Notes: generated by a model not told the origin, from the letters alone. Shown: positions 43,290 to 52,986, counted from the stretch's first letter. The stretch is DNA of 64,000 bases from Epsilonproteobacteria bacterium tcs-49 (GCA_002049495.1 LLYS01000006.1:119601-183600), one strand, 5' to 3'. Numbers and translations are program-made.

Positions 43290-44905
43290 TCACAACTTTG
43301 GAAGAACTCGAAGAGATAGCAAATAAAAAGCAGTGCGAAAACAACGAGTGCCGCGAAGAGTTGCGGGTCTGCATCGGCAGCAGCTGTCTGTCGCTGGGGG
43401 CAAAGGAGATCGAAAAGGATCTTAAAAAAAGCGTCAAAGACAGAGGGATCGAACACAGATGCCGCGTCAAGGGGGTGGGTTGCAACGGCCTGTGCGCCGC
43501 AGGGGTTCTGGTCTCGCACTATGACAATGAAAGCGGCGAAGAGGTGCTGTATGAAAAGATCACCGAAGAGGACACCGACAAGCTCGCCAAAGCGGTAGAG
43601 AGCCAAAAACCCCTTGAGGAACACCGCTCCGATATGAGCCGCGGCTTTTTCGCCAAGCAAAAAAAGATCGTTTTGGAAAACGCGGGTTATATCGATCCCG
43701 ACGATATAGAGGATTATATCGCCCACGGCGGCTACAGAGCCCTTTTTACCACGCTTAACGACGCTACGCCCATGGAGGTGATAAGCCAAATCAAACAAAG
43801 CGGCCTGCGCGGCAGGGGCGGCGGCGGTTACCCCACGGGGCTGAAGTGGGAAACGGTAGCCAAAGTGGACGCGGAGAAAAAATATATCGTTTGCAACGGC
43901 GATGAGGGCGATCCGGGTGCGTTCATGGATAGGGCGATCATGGAAGCCGACCCCCACCGCGTGATCGAGGGGATGGCCCTGGCGGGTTACGCCTGCGGGG
44001 CGGCGAAGGGCTACATCTACGTCCGCGCCGAGTACCCCACGGCGGTAGAGAAGCTCAACAAAGCGATCAAGCAGGCCAACCGTCTGGGCATTTTGGGCAA
44101 CAAGATCGCCGACAGCGGTTTTGATTTTGAACTGGAGGTTCGTCTGGGCGGCGGCGCGTTTGTGTGCGGCGAAGCCACGGCGCTGGTAACCTCCATCGAG
44201 GGCAACCGCGGCAATCCTCGCCAAAAACCCCCGCACCTGAGCGATCACGGCTTATGGGGCGAACCCACGGTGCTCAACAACGTCGAAACCTTTGCCAATA
44301 TCGTCCCCATCCTCAACAACGGCGCGCAGTGGTACCGCGGGTTCGGCACGGAGAAATCCCCGGGGACAAAAGTGTTTGCCCTGACCGGACATATCGAAAA
44401 TACGGGGCTTGTGGAAGTGCCCATGGGGATGAAACTCAGCGAACTGATCTATGATATCGGCGGCGGCGTCAGCGAGGGGCGCAACCTCAAAGCGATCCAG
44501 ACCGGAGGCCCCAGCGGCGGCTGTATTCCCGCGGATATGCTGGATCTGGAGGTGGATTACGATTCGCTCAAAAAAGTCGGCTCCATGATGGGCAGCGGCG
44601 GCGTGATCGTCACCGACGACAGCTCCAATATGGTAGAGGTGGCACGTTTTTTCATGGAGTTTTGCAAAAGCGAATCCTGCGGCAAGTGCGTGCCGTGTCG
44701 CGTGGGTACTACGGAGATGACCGATATTTTGGATAAATTTATCAACAAAGAGGCTACCAAAGAGGATTTTGAACTGCTCAAAGAGATGTGTGAAGTGGTC
44801 AAGGAAAGCAGCCTCTGCGGTCTGGGGCAAACCGCGCCCAATCCAGTGCTAAGTACCATCAAATACTTTGAAGAGGAATATATAAAGGGTATCAAAGATG
44901 ATTAA
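43286..44905 (+). CDS. hoxF: NAD-linked hydrogenase subunit HoxF (NuoF-like flavoprotein)
   Basis: A 539-residue protein. The N-terminal 110 residues add a second thioredoxin-like [2Fe-2S] domain (CIGSSC, CNGLC). The main part has the NAD-binding GRGGGGYPTGLKW (about 173-185), the FMN loop GDEGDPGAFMDR (about 206-217) and the [4Fe-4S] ligands ESCGKCVPCR with a distal SLCGLGQ. It carries the NADH/FMN site of the bidirectional hydrogenase. It overlaps hoxE and hoxU by four and eight bases. Confidence 0.96.
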   Translation: MITTLEELEEIANKKQCENNECREELRVCIGSSCLSLGAKEIEKDLKKSVKDRGIEHRCRVKGVGCNGLCAAGVLVSHYDNESGEEVLYEKITEEDTDKLAKAVESQKPLEEHRSDMSRGFFAKQKKIVLENAGYIDPDDIEDYIAHGGYRALFTTLNDATPMEVISQIKQSGLRGRGGGGYPTGLKWETVAKVDAEKKYIVCNGDEGDPGAFMDRAIMEADPHRVIEGMALAGYACGAAKGYIYVRAEYPTAVEKLNKAIKQANRLGILGNKIADSGFDFELEVRLGGGAFVCGEATALVTSIEGNRGNPRQKPPHLSDHGLWGEPTVLNNVETFANIVPILNNGAQWYRGFGTEKSPGTKVFALTGHIENTGLVEVPMGMKLSELIYDIGGGVSEGRNLKAIQTGGPSGGCIPADMLDLEVDYDSLKKVGSMMGSGGVIVTDDSSNMVEVARFFMEFCKSESCGKCVPCRVGTTEMTDILDKFINKEATKEDFELLKEMCEVVKESSLCGLGQTAPNPVLSTIKYFEEEYIKGIKDD

Positions 44906-45620
44906 ACAAAAAGTTCGGGTAAAAACCTTCCAAATCAACGGTATCGACGTGACGGGCCGATCCGATTCTACCATCTTGGAGGTGGCGAAGGAGCACGATA
45001 TCCACATCCCTACCCTGTGCTACCTCGAAGGGCTCAGCTGCGTGGGAGCGTGCCGCATCTGCTTAGTGGAGATCAAGGGCTCGAACAAGCTCATCCCCGC
45101 GTGTACGGGCAAAATCAAAGAGGGGATGGAGGTCTTTACCGATACCGATAGGCTGCACAAGCACCGCAAGATGATCCTTTCGATGATCTTTGCCGAGCGT
45201 ACGCACACCTGCAGCGTCTGCGTCTCCAACGGCCACTGCGAATTGCAGGATATGTCCGTGGAGCTGGGGATGGAGCATTCGCAGGTCCCCTATCTGACCA
45301 ACCGTTTCGATATCGACGCGAGCCACGAGCGCTTTGTTAACGACCCCAACCGCTGCATCCTCTGCACCCGCTGCGTTCGCGTGTGCGACGAAGTGGAGGG
45401 AGCCCACGCGTGGGATCTGGTGGATCGCGGTCTGGATACGAGGGTGATCCATGATATGGATGATCCCTGGGTGGAAAGCGAAAGCTGCACCAGCTGCGGC
45501 AAATGCGTGCAGGTGTGCCCCACGGGCGCGCTTTCGGAAAAAGGGGTATCGGCTACGGAGATGGTCAAGAAAAAAAGTCTCATCGTCAACTTGCTTGAGA
45601 TGCGAAACAGGGAGCGGTAA
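44898..45620 (+). CDS. hoxU: NAD-linked hydrogenase subunit HoxU (NuoG N-terminal-like)
   Basis: A 240-residue iron-sulfur protein with, in order: a [2Fe-2S] site (CYLEGLSCVGACRIC and a distal ACTG), the His-Cys3 [4Fe-4S] motif (THTCSVCVSNGHCEL), and two ferredoxin-type [4Fe-4S] clusters (RCILCTRCVRVCDE and SCTSCGKCVQVCP). It relays electrons between the HoxF flavin and the HoxYH hydrogenase. Its last base overlaps the hoxY ATG (TAATG). Confidence 0.96.
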   Translation: MIKQKVRVKTFQINGIDVTGRSDSTILEVAKEHDIHIPTLCYLEGLSCVGACRICLVEIKGSNKLIPACTGKIKEGMEVFTDTDRLHKHRKMILSMIFAERTHTCSVCVSNGHCELQDMSVELGMEHSQVPYLTNRFDIDASHERFVNDPNRCILCTRCVRVCDEVEGAHAWDLVDRGLDTRVIHDMDDPWVESESCTSCGKCVQVCPTGALSEKGVSATEMVKKKSLIVNLLEMRNRER

Positions 45621-46162
45621 TGGCACAAAAGATCAAAGTAGCGACAATCTGGCTCGACGGCTGTTCGGGCTGTCATATGTCCTTTTTGGATATGGATGAG
45701 CGGCTTGTGGAACTCTCAGAGTATATGGACGTGCTCTACAGCCCCTACGTGGATCAAAAGGAGTTTCCCGAAGGTGTGGATCTGACCATCGTCGAGGGGG
45801 CGCTAAGCAGCGACCATGACGTGGAGATGATCAAAACGATCCGCCAAAACTCAAAAAAGATTTTGGCACTGGGCGATTGCGCCATCACGGGCAATGTATC
45901 GACCATGAAAAACCTCTACGGCACCCGCGCGATCATGGAGACGGGGTACGGGCAAAATGCCGACCACAACGAAAGCGGCGAGTACCCCCACCTGGTAGTG
46001 CCCAAGCTGCTTGACCGGGTCCATCCGCTGCACGAGATCGTCCCCGTGGATTACTTCGTGCCGGGCTGCCCCACCCCCGCCGATGCGATCTATACGGTTT
46101 TAAAAGCGTTGATCGAGGGCAAAGAGGTCAATATCAGCCAGTTAACACGATTTGGAAAATAG
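45620..46162 (+). CDS. hoxY: Bidirectional NiFe hydrogenase small subunit HoxY
   Basis: A 180-residue small subunit with the single proximal [4Fe-4S] cluster ligated by WLDGCSGCHMSF, GDCAITGN and the PGCPTPADAIY motif. There is no Tat signal, so it is cytoplasmic, as expected for group 3d. The LYSPYVDQKEFPEGVDLTIVEGA region is typical of HoxY. It lies ten bases before hoxH. Confidence 0.96.
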   Translation: MAQKIKVATIWLDGCSGCHMSFLDMDERLVELSEYMDVLYSPYVDQKEFPEGVDLTIVEGALSSDHDVEMIKTIRQNSKKILALGDCAITGNVSTMKNLYGTRAIMETGYGQNADHNESGEYPHLVVPKLLDRVHPLHEIVPVDYFVPGCPTPADAIYTVLKALIEGKEVNISQLTRFGK

Positions 46163-46172
46163 GAGAGCGTCA

Positions 46173-47612
46173 ATGAGCAATACAAAAGACAACACTATCG
46201 TCATCGATCCCGTTACGCGGATCGAGGGACACGCCAAGATCACCATAGACCTGGATGAGCAAAACAGGGTCGATGATGCGCGTATCCACGTCACCCAGTA
46301 CCGGGGATTTGAAAAGATTTGCGAAGGCAGACCCTACACCGAGATGCCCGCCATGACCGCGCGCACCTGCGGGATCTGCCCGGTCAGCCACCTGATAGCT
46401 TCGTCCAAAGCGTGCGACGCTATTTTAGCGGTACGTCCCCCCAAGGGCGGGCGTAACCTGCGGCGCATCATCAACCTTGCCCAGATCGTGCAATCCCACG
46501 CCCTGAACTTTTTCCACCTCTCCAGTCCCGACTTTGTGTACGGTATGGATGCGGACAAGGCGGACCGCAACATCTTTAAAATGATGCAGACCCACCCCGA
46601 GATGGCCAAAGAGGGGATCAAGCTGCGCGCCTTTGGGCAAAAGATCATCGAGGAGCTCGGCGGCAAGCGTATCCACCCCACATGGATCGTCCCCGGCGGC
46701 GTAAGCCACACCATCACCGAGCAGATGAAGCAAAACATTTTGGATCAGATCCCCGAAGCGATGGCGATCGCGCAAAAGGCGCTGCGATTTTTTAAAGAAA
46801 ACCTCCCCAAATTTGAAAAAGAGATCGAAACCTTCGGCAACTACGATTCGCTGTTTATGGGCTTGGTCAATAAAAAGGGCAACCTTGAACACTACGACGG
46901 AACGCTGCGCTTTATGGACGCGCAGGGCAACATCCTCGAAGACGGTATCGACCCCCGCTTTTACAAAGACTATATCGGCGAAGCGGTGGAGGAGGACAGC
47001 TTTTTAAAATCCCCCTACTTCAAGCCGCTGGGCTACTCCAAGGGGATGTACCGCGTGGGGCCGCTGGCCAGGCTCAACGTCGCCGATGCGTGCGGTACGC
47101 CCCTTGCCGACAGGGAGCTTGAGGAGTTCAAAGCTTTAGGCAAAGGCAAGCCGGTGAGCAACTCCTTTTACTACCACTACGCCCGGCTGATCGAAATCAT
47201 CTACGGCATCGAGCGTATCGAAGAGCTGCTTGGGGAAAAGCAGACGCTGGATGAAAACGTACGCGCCCACGCGGGAGTGAACCGCAACCAAGGCGTGGGG
47301 TGCTCCGAAGCGCCCAGAGGGACGCTTTTCCACGATTACAGCGTGGATAATAACGGCATCATCACAGGCGTCAATCTCATCATCGCCACGGGCAATAACA
47401 ACCTGGCGATGAACGCGGGCGTCAAGCAGGTGGCGCAAAATTTCGTCGACGGCAGCAACGTCACCGACGGGGCGCTGAATCGGGTCGAAGCGGTGATCCG
47501 CTGCTTTGATCCCTGTCTGAGCTGCTCCACGCACGCGCTGGGGATCGTCTCCTCGCGTATCGAGCTGCGCAACGCCAAAAAGGAAACGATCAAAGTGATC
47601 GATCGGCGCTGA
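46173..47612 (+). CDS. hoxH: Bidirectional NiFe hydrogenase large subunit HoxH
   Basis: A 479-residue catalytic subunit starting at ATG 46173, preceded by AGGAG; a start seven codons upstream would run into hoxY and was rejected. The NiFe ligands are in RTCGIC (about 64-69) and FDPCLSCSTH near the C-terminus. After the histidine there is a 25-residue extension (beginning ALGIVSS) that must be cleaved after metal insertion. The next gene codes the protease that should do this. The stop overlaps hoxW by one base. Confidence 0.96.
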   Translation: MSNTKDNTIVIDPVTRIEGHAKITIDLDEQNRVDDARIHVTQYRGFEKICEGRPYTEMPAMTARTCGICPVSHLIASSKACDAILAVRPPKGGRNLRRIINLAQIVQSHALNFFHLSSPDFVYGMDADKADRNIFKMMQTHPEMAKEGIKLRAFGQKIIEELGGKRIHPTWIVPGGVSHTITEQMKQNILDQIPEAMAIAQKALRFFKENLPKFEKEIETFGNYDSLFMGLVNKKGNLEHYDGTLRFMDAQGNILEDGIDPRFYKDYIGEAVEEDSFLKSPYFKPLGYSKGMYRVGPLARLNVADACGTPLADRELEEFKALGKGKPVSNSFYYHYARLIEIIYGIERIEELLGEKQTLDENVRAHAGVNRNQGVGCSEAPRGTLFHDYSVDNNGIITGVNLIIATGNNNLAMNAGVKQVAQNFVDGSNVTDGALNRVEAVIRCFDPCLSCSTHALGIVSSRIELRNAKKETIKVIDRR

Positions 47613-48028
47613 TGCAGATCATCATCGGCTACGGCAACGAACTGCGCGGCGAGGACGGCTTTGGTATCGAAGTCGCCCGCCGCCTGCGCCAAAGCAACCT
47701 GCGCGATACAAAAATCATCACCCCTTTTCAACTCACCCCCGAGCTGTGTCTGGAGCTGCTTGGAGCTGAGAAAATCACCTTTATCGACGCAGCGTATGAT
47801 CCCTACGCTCCCTACGCGTTAGCCGTCCCCCTGCCCCGAGAGGAGCAGCGCATGAGTCACCGGCTTTCTCCGCACCTGCTGATGCATATGCTCCGTTTTC
47901 TGTACGGCTCCTCCTGCAGATATGAACTCTTTTCTCTTTGCTGCTGCGATTTCGACGCGATCGCCGACGACAAAGCGTACCATACCGCCTTGGAGAGAGT
48001 CGTCTCTTTTATAACACGTTCAAACTAA
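47612..48028 (+). CDS. hoxW: Hydrogenase maturation protease (HoxW-type)
   Basis: A 138-residue endopeptidase with the nickel-sensing residues of the family: Glu and Asp in GYGNELRGEDGFG, Asp in TFIDAAYDP, and the histidine in the MSHRLSPHLLMHM segment. It removes the HoxH C-terminal peptide after nickel insertion. It is a somewhat divergent member, with a Cys-rich tail (SLCCCDF). Position directly after hoxH, overlapping by one base, supports the assignment. Other hyp genes are not in this window. Confidence 0.9.
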   Translation: MQIIIGYGNELRGEDGFGIEVARRLRQSNLRDTKIITPFQLTPELCLELLGAEKITFIDAAYDPYAPYALAVPLPREEQRMSHRLSPHLLMHMLRFLYGSSCRYELFSLCCCDFDAIADDKAYHTALERVVSFITRSN

Positions 48029-48101
48029 TCACGGCGGCATAGTAAAGCGTAAGTTTAATTGGATAACATATAAGATAAATTTATCGTTCAGGCAGGGGTT
48101 T

Positions 48102-50123
48102 ATGTTATATCACTATAATGTTTTAGTCGTCGATGATTACAAAGAAAACGTGGATTCACTCAAAACCTTGCTGCAAAACAGTTTCGAGAAATTGAGCGTA
48201 TTTACTGCTTACGACGCTTTTCAAGCCCGGAAGCATGTGCAACAAAACAGTATCGATCTGATCCTGCTGGACGTGAAACTGCCTAAAAAAGACGGCTATA
48301 CTTTCGCCAAAGAGTTAGCCGAGGATCCTAAAACACGCTCCATCCCCATCGTCTTTCTCACCGCTTTTTTTACCGACGAGGAGTTTGTCAACAAGGGACT
48401 GGATCTGGGTGCGGTGGATTATATCACCAAACCGATCAGTTACCGGGAGTTGAAAAAGAAGCTCAAAATCTATTTTAAAATCCTTGAAAAGCAAAAGGAG
48501 TATGACGGCGACCTGGAGCGTATTATCGAGGAGAAGACCAAAGAGCTGCACCAAAGCCACGCGATCTTGAAAAACAGGGCCAAGGAGCTGGAGGTGTATC
48601 AAAACGCCCTGGAAGAGAGTGATATCGTCAGTAAAACCGATACGAAGGGCCGCATCACCTACGTCAACGAACGGTTTTGTCAAGTCAGCGGCTACCGCCC
48701 CGAAGAGCTGCTGGGCAGGTCGCACAACATCGTCCGCCATCCCGACACTCCCGCGGAAGTGTTTGAACAGATGTGGCAAACGATCCAAAACAAAGAGGTG
48801 TTTAAAGGGATCATTAAAAACCGCCGCAAAGACGGCACCTCCTACCACGTGGATTCAACCATCGTCCCGATCCTGGATAAAGACGACAAGATCGTCGAAT
48901 ATATAGGGATACGCCACTACGTCGAGAGTATCATGAACCAAAAGCAGATGCTCAAAGACAGTATCAAAGCGCTCAAACACCCCTTTTTACTTCTGGCCGA
49001 GATCGAGGACTTTGCCCAGCTGGAGGATTTTTACGACAATGAAATTATCGAGCGTATCGAGCAGGAGTTTGCCGCAAAAGTTCTTGATTATCTGCCCGAT
49101 GAACTTTTCTTTGACAAGGTTTACCGTTTGGATAATGGGCAGTTCGGTTTTGTCAAGGAGCGTGAAAGCGGGTTTTGCGAGCGGGATACGATCGAAAAGC
49201 TGCAGGAGTTTCAAAGAAATATCAAAGCCTACAGACTCCACCTTGAAGATTTGGAGTACAATATCGCCGTTCACCTGAGCTTTGCCCACGGAGAGGATGA
49301 GATTTACAAAAACGCGAAGCTGGGATTGAAGCGGGCAAGATATGAAAAGAGCAGCATCGTTTTTGCCAATGATCTGATCCAGCAATCCAAACTGCGCGCA
49401 AAACGCAATATCAATACGATTAAAATGATCAAAGAAGCGATCGAAAATCAACGGGTCATCTCCCGTTTTCACGGTATTTTCAACAACAAAACCGGCGAAG
49501 TGGAAAAATATGAATCCCTCGTCCGCCTCATCGACGGAGGAGGCAGGGAGATCGCCCCCTACTTCTTCATTCCCACGGCCAAAAAGGGAAAATACTACAC
49601 CCAGATCACCGATATCGTTTTTGAAAACTCCCTGCGAGCACTGGAAAAAACGAAAAAAGATATCTCCATCAACATCTCTTCACTGGATATCGAAAATACC
49701 GGTATCCGCAACGGGATCATAAACCACCTCAAAAAGCGCCCCGATCACGCAAAGCGGCTGATTTTTGAACTGCTTGAAGATGAGGATATGAAAGATTTTG
49801 AACGGGTCAAAGCTTTTATTGCAACTATCAAGGGGCTGGGTGCCCGTATCGCCATCGACGATTTCGGGTCGGGGTATTCCAGTTTTGAGCGGCTGATCGA
49901 TTTCAAACCCGATATCCTCAAAATCGACGGTTCCCTGATCAAAAACATCACCAGCGACCGCTTCAGCAAAAACGTAGTGGAAACGATCCAAACCTTTGCC
50001 CAAAAGGAGGGGATCGTTACGGTAGCGGAGTTTGTAGCCGACGAAGAGATTTACAAGCTGGTGTGCCAGCTGGGCGTGGACTACTCCCAGGGCTTTTTTC
50101 TCGGCAAACCCAACCCGCTGTAA
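48102..50123 (+). CDS. Response regulator with PAS, degenerate GGDEF and EAL domains
   Basis: A 673-residue protein. The receiver (1-120) has Asp57 in LLDVKLP and Lys in TKPIS; a coiled linker leads to a PAS domain (about 165-285, with YVNERFCQVSGY). The GGDEF-like part (about 295-435) has DNGQF where the signature should be, so it cannot make c-di-GMP. The EAL domain (about 445-673) has KYESLVR for the signature, with AIDDFGSGYSS and LKIDGS present, so phosphodiesterase activity is plausible. It follows hoxW by 73 bases and ends exactly where the opposing GGDEF gene ends. Confidence 0.93.
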   Translation: MLYHYNVLVVDDYKENVDSLKTLLQNSFEKLSVFTAYDAFQARKHVQQNSIDLILLDVKLPKKDGYTFAKELAEDPKTRSIPIVFLTAFFTDEEFVNKGLDLGAVDYITKPISYRELKKKLKIYFKILEKQKEYDGDLERIIEEKTKELHQSHAILKNRAKELEVYQNALEESDIVSKTDTKGRITYVNERFCQVSGYRPEELLGRSHNIVRHPDTPAEVFEQMWQTIQNKEVFKGIIKNRRKDGTSYHVDSTIVPILDKDDKIVEYIGIRHYVESIMNQKQMLKDSIKALKHPFLLLAEIEDFAQLEDFYDNEIIERIEQEFAAKVLDYLPDELFFDKVYRLDNGQFGFVKERESGFCERDTIEKLQEFQRNIKAYRLHLEDLEYNIAVHLSFAHGEDEIYKNAKLGLKRARYEKSSIVFANDLIQQSKLRAKRNINTIKMIKEAIENQRVISRFHGIFNNKTGEVEKYESLVRLIDGGGREIAPYFFIPTAKKGKYYTQITDIVFENSLRALEKTKKDISINISSLDIENTGIRNGIINHLKKRPDHAKRLIFELLEDEDMKDFERVKAFIATIKGLGARIAIDDFGSGYSSFERLIDFKPDILKIDGSLIKNITSDRFSKNVVETIQTFAQKEGIVTVAEFVADEEIYKLVCQLGVDYSQGFFLGKPNPL

Positions 50124-51392
50124 CTACGCTGATTCCACCCGGTCTCTGCCGTTTTCTCTTGCTTTATACAAAGCATCGTCGCAACGTTTGAAAATCGTCT
50201 CAAGCGTATCGTCGGCTTGCAGCTGCGTCACGCCGAAGCTGCAGGTGATACCTCCCGCGATCTCGTGATCGATCGTATGCACCTGCGTTCGTAGATGTTC
50301 GCAAATCTTTTGGGCTCTTTCCAGATCCGCTTCTACCGCCAAAAGTACGAACTCTTCTCCGCCCCATCTGGCAAAGCAATCCTCTTTTCTCGTATGCGAT
50401 TCGATCAGTTTGGCCAAAGCGATCAGCACTTCATCGCCGATCAGGTGTCCGTAGGTATCGTTGAAGTTTTTAAAGTGGTCGATATCCAAAATCGCTATGG
50501 AGAGGGGGTGCCCAAAGCGCTGCGCTCTGGCAAACTCGGCTTGGAACACCTCTTCGAATTTGTTTCGGTTGCACACGCCCGTCAACCCGTCATAAAAAGC
50601 TTTGTGCTCGGCCTGGATCTTTTTCTCCTGCATCTTGCTGATATCGGTAAGGTTGAGAACATACAGCTCCCTGCCCTCAAGTTCGATCGTATTGATCGTG
50701 ATTTTGAACGCTTTGGCGGCAAAATCCCCATCGATCAAGGAAACGACGCGGTTATCTTCGCCGGTAGCGCTGTACTGTTTTAAAAACTCCTCTTTCGTGC
50801 CGCCGTTGATATACTCCCGGTGGCGGATGAAGATATCGGTTACCTGCCCGTAGCGCTCGAAAAACTCTTCGATACTTTCCAGGTGGAAAAACTCCATGAA
50901 GGATTTGGAAGCAAAGGATATCGTTTCAAAATCGGTCAGGATGGTCATGCTCGATTGGCTGGAGAGGACGTTTTCCAAAATTGCCTGGTGCTTTTCATTC
51001 TCCTTTTCCAGCTGCAGCGATTTTGAAATCTGCTCAATCTTGTTGCGCAGGACCTTTTTATCCACGGGTTTGAGGATATAACCGTCAACCTGCAACTCCA
51101 ACGCTTCGAGGGTGTAGCCCGATTCGCTGTGGGCGGTGGTGAAGATCACGGGTTGCTGGGGGTTTTCCCTGCGGATATCTTGCACCATTTCGATCCCGTT
51201 TTTCCGGGGCATTTTGATATCGCTTACGATGATGTCGGGACGGTGTTTTTCATATTGTTCCAACCCCTCCTGGCCGTCTTTTGCCAGGTAAAGCTCTTTA
51301 GCGTAGCGCTTCAGCGCACGGGTGTAGCCCTCTCTGATCCCTTCGTCGTCTTCTACGTATAAAATTGTCGCTGTTTTTAAAAAGTCTTGCAT
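50124..51392 (-). CDS. Response regulator with PAS and active diguanylate cyclase domain
   Basis: A 422-residue protein: receiver (1-120, Asp58 in VSDIKMP), PAS-like sensor (about 135-255) and GGDEF (about 262-422) with GGEEF at 344-348 and the metal Asp in AILDIDHFK. It should produce c-di-GMP when its receiver or sensor is engaged. Receiver, linker and sensor run in parallel with the kinase at 28246-29775 (for example SFMEFF follows the same TDF start in both). It is convergent with the EAL protein, with adjacent stops. The same gene pair could set synthesis against breakdown. Confidence 0.94.
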   Translation of the reverse strand: MQDFLKTATILYVEDDEGIREGYTRALKRYAKELYLAKDGQEGLEQYEKHRPDIIVSDIKMPRKNGIEMVQDIRRENPQQPVIFTTAHSESGYTLEALELQVDGYILKPVDKKVLRNKIEQISKSLQLEKENEKHQAILENVLSSQSSMTILTDFETISFASKSFMEFFHLESIEEFFERYGQVTDIFIRHREYINGGTKEEFLKQYSATGEDNRVVSLIDGDFAAKAFKITINTIELEGRELYVLNLTDISKMQEKKIQAEHKAFYDGLTGVCNRNKFEEVFQAEFARAQRFGHPLSIAILDIDHFKNFNDTYGHLIGDEVLIALAKLIESHTRKEDCFARWGGEEFVLLAVEADLERAQKICEHLRTQVHTIDHEIAGGITCSFGVTQLQADDTLETIFKRCDDALYKARENGRDRVESA

Positions 51393-51457
51393 CTGCTTCC
51401 GCCGTAATTAGGATAATTTTTCTCTATTTTATCCAATGAGACTTAAATAATCTGGCT

Positions 51458-52192
51458 TTAGCTTAATGTGTACAGCAGCTTTAAGCTCACTTTAAAAGGA
51501 AACTCCAGCGGCGTATCGCCGACACTGACGGGGAAGGAGCGCATGATCGCTTCTTTGCTCTGCTTTTGGAAGATTTTATGGCTGCAGCGGGTCCGCAGAT
51601 CCCTGATCGACCCCTGCTTCGTCAAATAAAAACTCACCTCTACGCTGCCCTCGATCCCCCGCCGTCTGGCGACTCTGGGGTAAGCTTTATTTTTCTCGAT
51701 ACGCTTTTTAAGCGCTTGTAAAAAACGCTCGATCTTTTGCTCCCGCTGCTTGGCAACGCGCCTTTTCTCCTCCTGTGTCAAGCGGTGTTTATCCGTTTTT
51801 TCCGGGCTTGGTTTCGGCTCAGCTACCTTCTGCGTTTTTTGCTGCGGTTTGGATTCGGTTTCGGGTTTTTCCGCCGGCTTGGGTTCGGGCTTTTTTACGG
51901 GGGTTTTTTGTACCTTTTCGGGCTTTGGCTCGGGTTTGGGTTTTGGCCGCGGTTTGGGTTTGGGTCGCTTTACCTGCTTTTCAAGCTTTTTCTTTTGGAG
52001 TTTTTCCGGCTTCTTTTTTGGCTCATCTTTCGCCTTTGGGGGCGCATAGGAGTGCATGGCCAGCTGCATCACCCTATCTTTGGGCTTATCCTGTACCGAT
52101 TCGTCGGGCTCGTACCCGCTATACAGCAGTGCCGTAATCATCGCCGAGTACAGCAGCGCGGCCAAGATAAATGAGCGTACATATCTACCCAT
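51458..52192 (-). CDS. tonB: TonB energy transducer
   Basis: A 244-residue protein with an N-terminal membrane anchor (ILAALLYSAMITALLYS), a long Pro/Lys/Glu-rich periplasm-spanning segment (about 40-135, repeating PKP and EPK) and a C-terminal TonB domain (YPRVARRRGIEGSVEVSFYL, about 168-187). It passes the energy from ExbBD to the TonB-dependent receptor coded at the head of the operon. It overlaps exbD by eight bases. Its dedicated position implies service to that receptor. Confidence 0.95.
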   Translation of the reverse strand: MGRYVRSFILAALLYSAMITALLYSGYEPDESVQDKPKDRVMQLAMHSYAPPKAKDEPKKKPEKLQKKKLEKQVKRPKPKPRPKPKPEPKPEKVQKTPVKKPEPKPAEKPETESKPQQKTQKVAEPKPSPEKTDKHRLTQEEKRRVAKQREQKIERFLQALKKRIEKNKAYPRVARRRGIEGSVEVSFYLTKQGSIRDLRTRCSHKIFQKQSKEAIMRSFPVSVGDTPLEFPFKVSLKLLYTLS

Positions 52193-52565
52193 CTTCGGTT
52201 ACGATCCCTACGTTTTGAAATTCCAGCGTTTTCAGTGCGTCAAGGATATGTACAAACTGCGCGAAAGCTACGCTTTTATCGCAGTTGATACGCACGTTTT
52301 GCTTTCTGTCGTAACGCTGCAGCCGCTTTAAAACCTGCCGCTTTTCCACCGGTTGTTTGTCAAAAAAGATCGCCCCTCCCGCTTTGACGGTGATGATCAA
52401 ATCCTTTTTTTCGATCTTTGCGCTTTGGGCCTGCGCTTCGGGTAGTTCTACGGGGATCACCCCTTTGGCGATAAAGGTTGCCGTGGTCAAAACGATCACC
52501 AGCAAAACCAGCATGATATCGATAAAGGGGACGACGTTGATCCCGTCAAACTTTTTAATCTCCAT
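52185..52565 (-). CDS. exbD: ExbD/TolR-type proton channel subunit
   Basis: A 126-residue protein with one N-terminal membrane helix bearing the essential aspartate (NVVPFIDIMLVLLVIVL) and a periplasmic domain (LIITVKAGGAIFFDKQPV). With ExbB it uses the proton-motive force to energise TonB. It overlaps exbB by 11 bases and tonB by eight. Confidence 0.95.
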   Translation of the reverse strand: MEIKKFDGINVVPFIDIMLVLLVIVLTTATFIAKGVIPVELPEAQAQSAKIEKKDLIITVKAGGAIFFDKQPVEKRQVLKRLQRYDRKQNVRINCDKSVAFAQFVHILDALKTLEFQNVGIVTEDG

Positions 52566-52986
52566 GGGCGATTTCCCACCTTGTCGTCAACACTTCGATT
52601 CTGCGCGCCAAATGGTTGGTAAATACGATGGCGGGGATCGCCACCACAAGCCCCATCGCCGTGGCTTTGAGCGCCAGTGCGAGCGAACTCATGATCGCTC
52701 CCGCGTCCATTCCGCCGCTTTGTCCCATGGAGTAAAAGGTCAAAATGATCCCAAACACCGTACCCAACAGCCCTACGTAAGGGGCGTTGGAACCGCAGGT
52801 GGCGATGATATTTACGTGGTTGGTCAACTCCAGCTCAAGCTCCCGTTTGTTTTGATATTTATTAATATCTATATTTTTATACCGCATCAAACGCTCGATC
52901 CAGAACCACAGCACCAAAAACCCCATAAACCCCAGTAAGCCGATAATGCCGTAATCCACAACCTCTTTTAACTGTCCTATTTCCAT
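52555..52986 (-). CDS. exbB: ExbB/TolQ-type proton channel subunit
   Basis: A 143-residue membrane protein with three helices and the family core APYVGLLGTVFGIILTF, followed by SSLALALKATAMGLVVAIPAI. It is the short form common in Campylobacterota. It starts on the last base of the upstream iron-sulfur gene's stop codon (TAATG) and runs into exbD. It forms the proton channel of the TonB motor. Confidence 0.95.
   Translation of the reverse strand: MEIGQLKEVVDYGIIGLLGFMGFLVLWFWIERLMRYKNIDINKYQNKRELELELTNHVNIIATCGSNAPYVGLLGTVFGIILTFYSMGQSGGMDAGAIMSSLALALKATAMGLVVAIPAIVFTNHLARRIEVLTTRWEIAHGD

Noticed and set aside
43121..44248. 375-codon minus-strand frame opposite hoxF
   Set aside because: It lies fully inside hoxF, whose cofactor motifs are intact; no protein pattern on the opposite strand.
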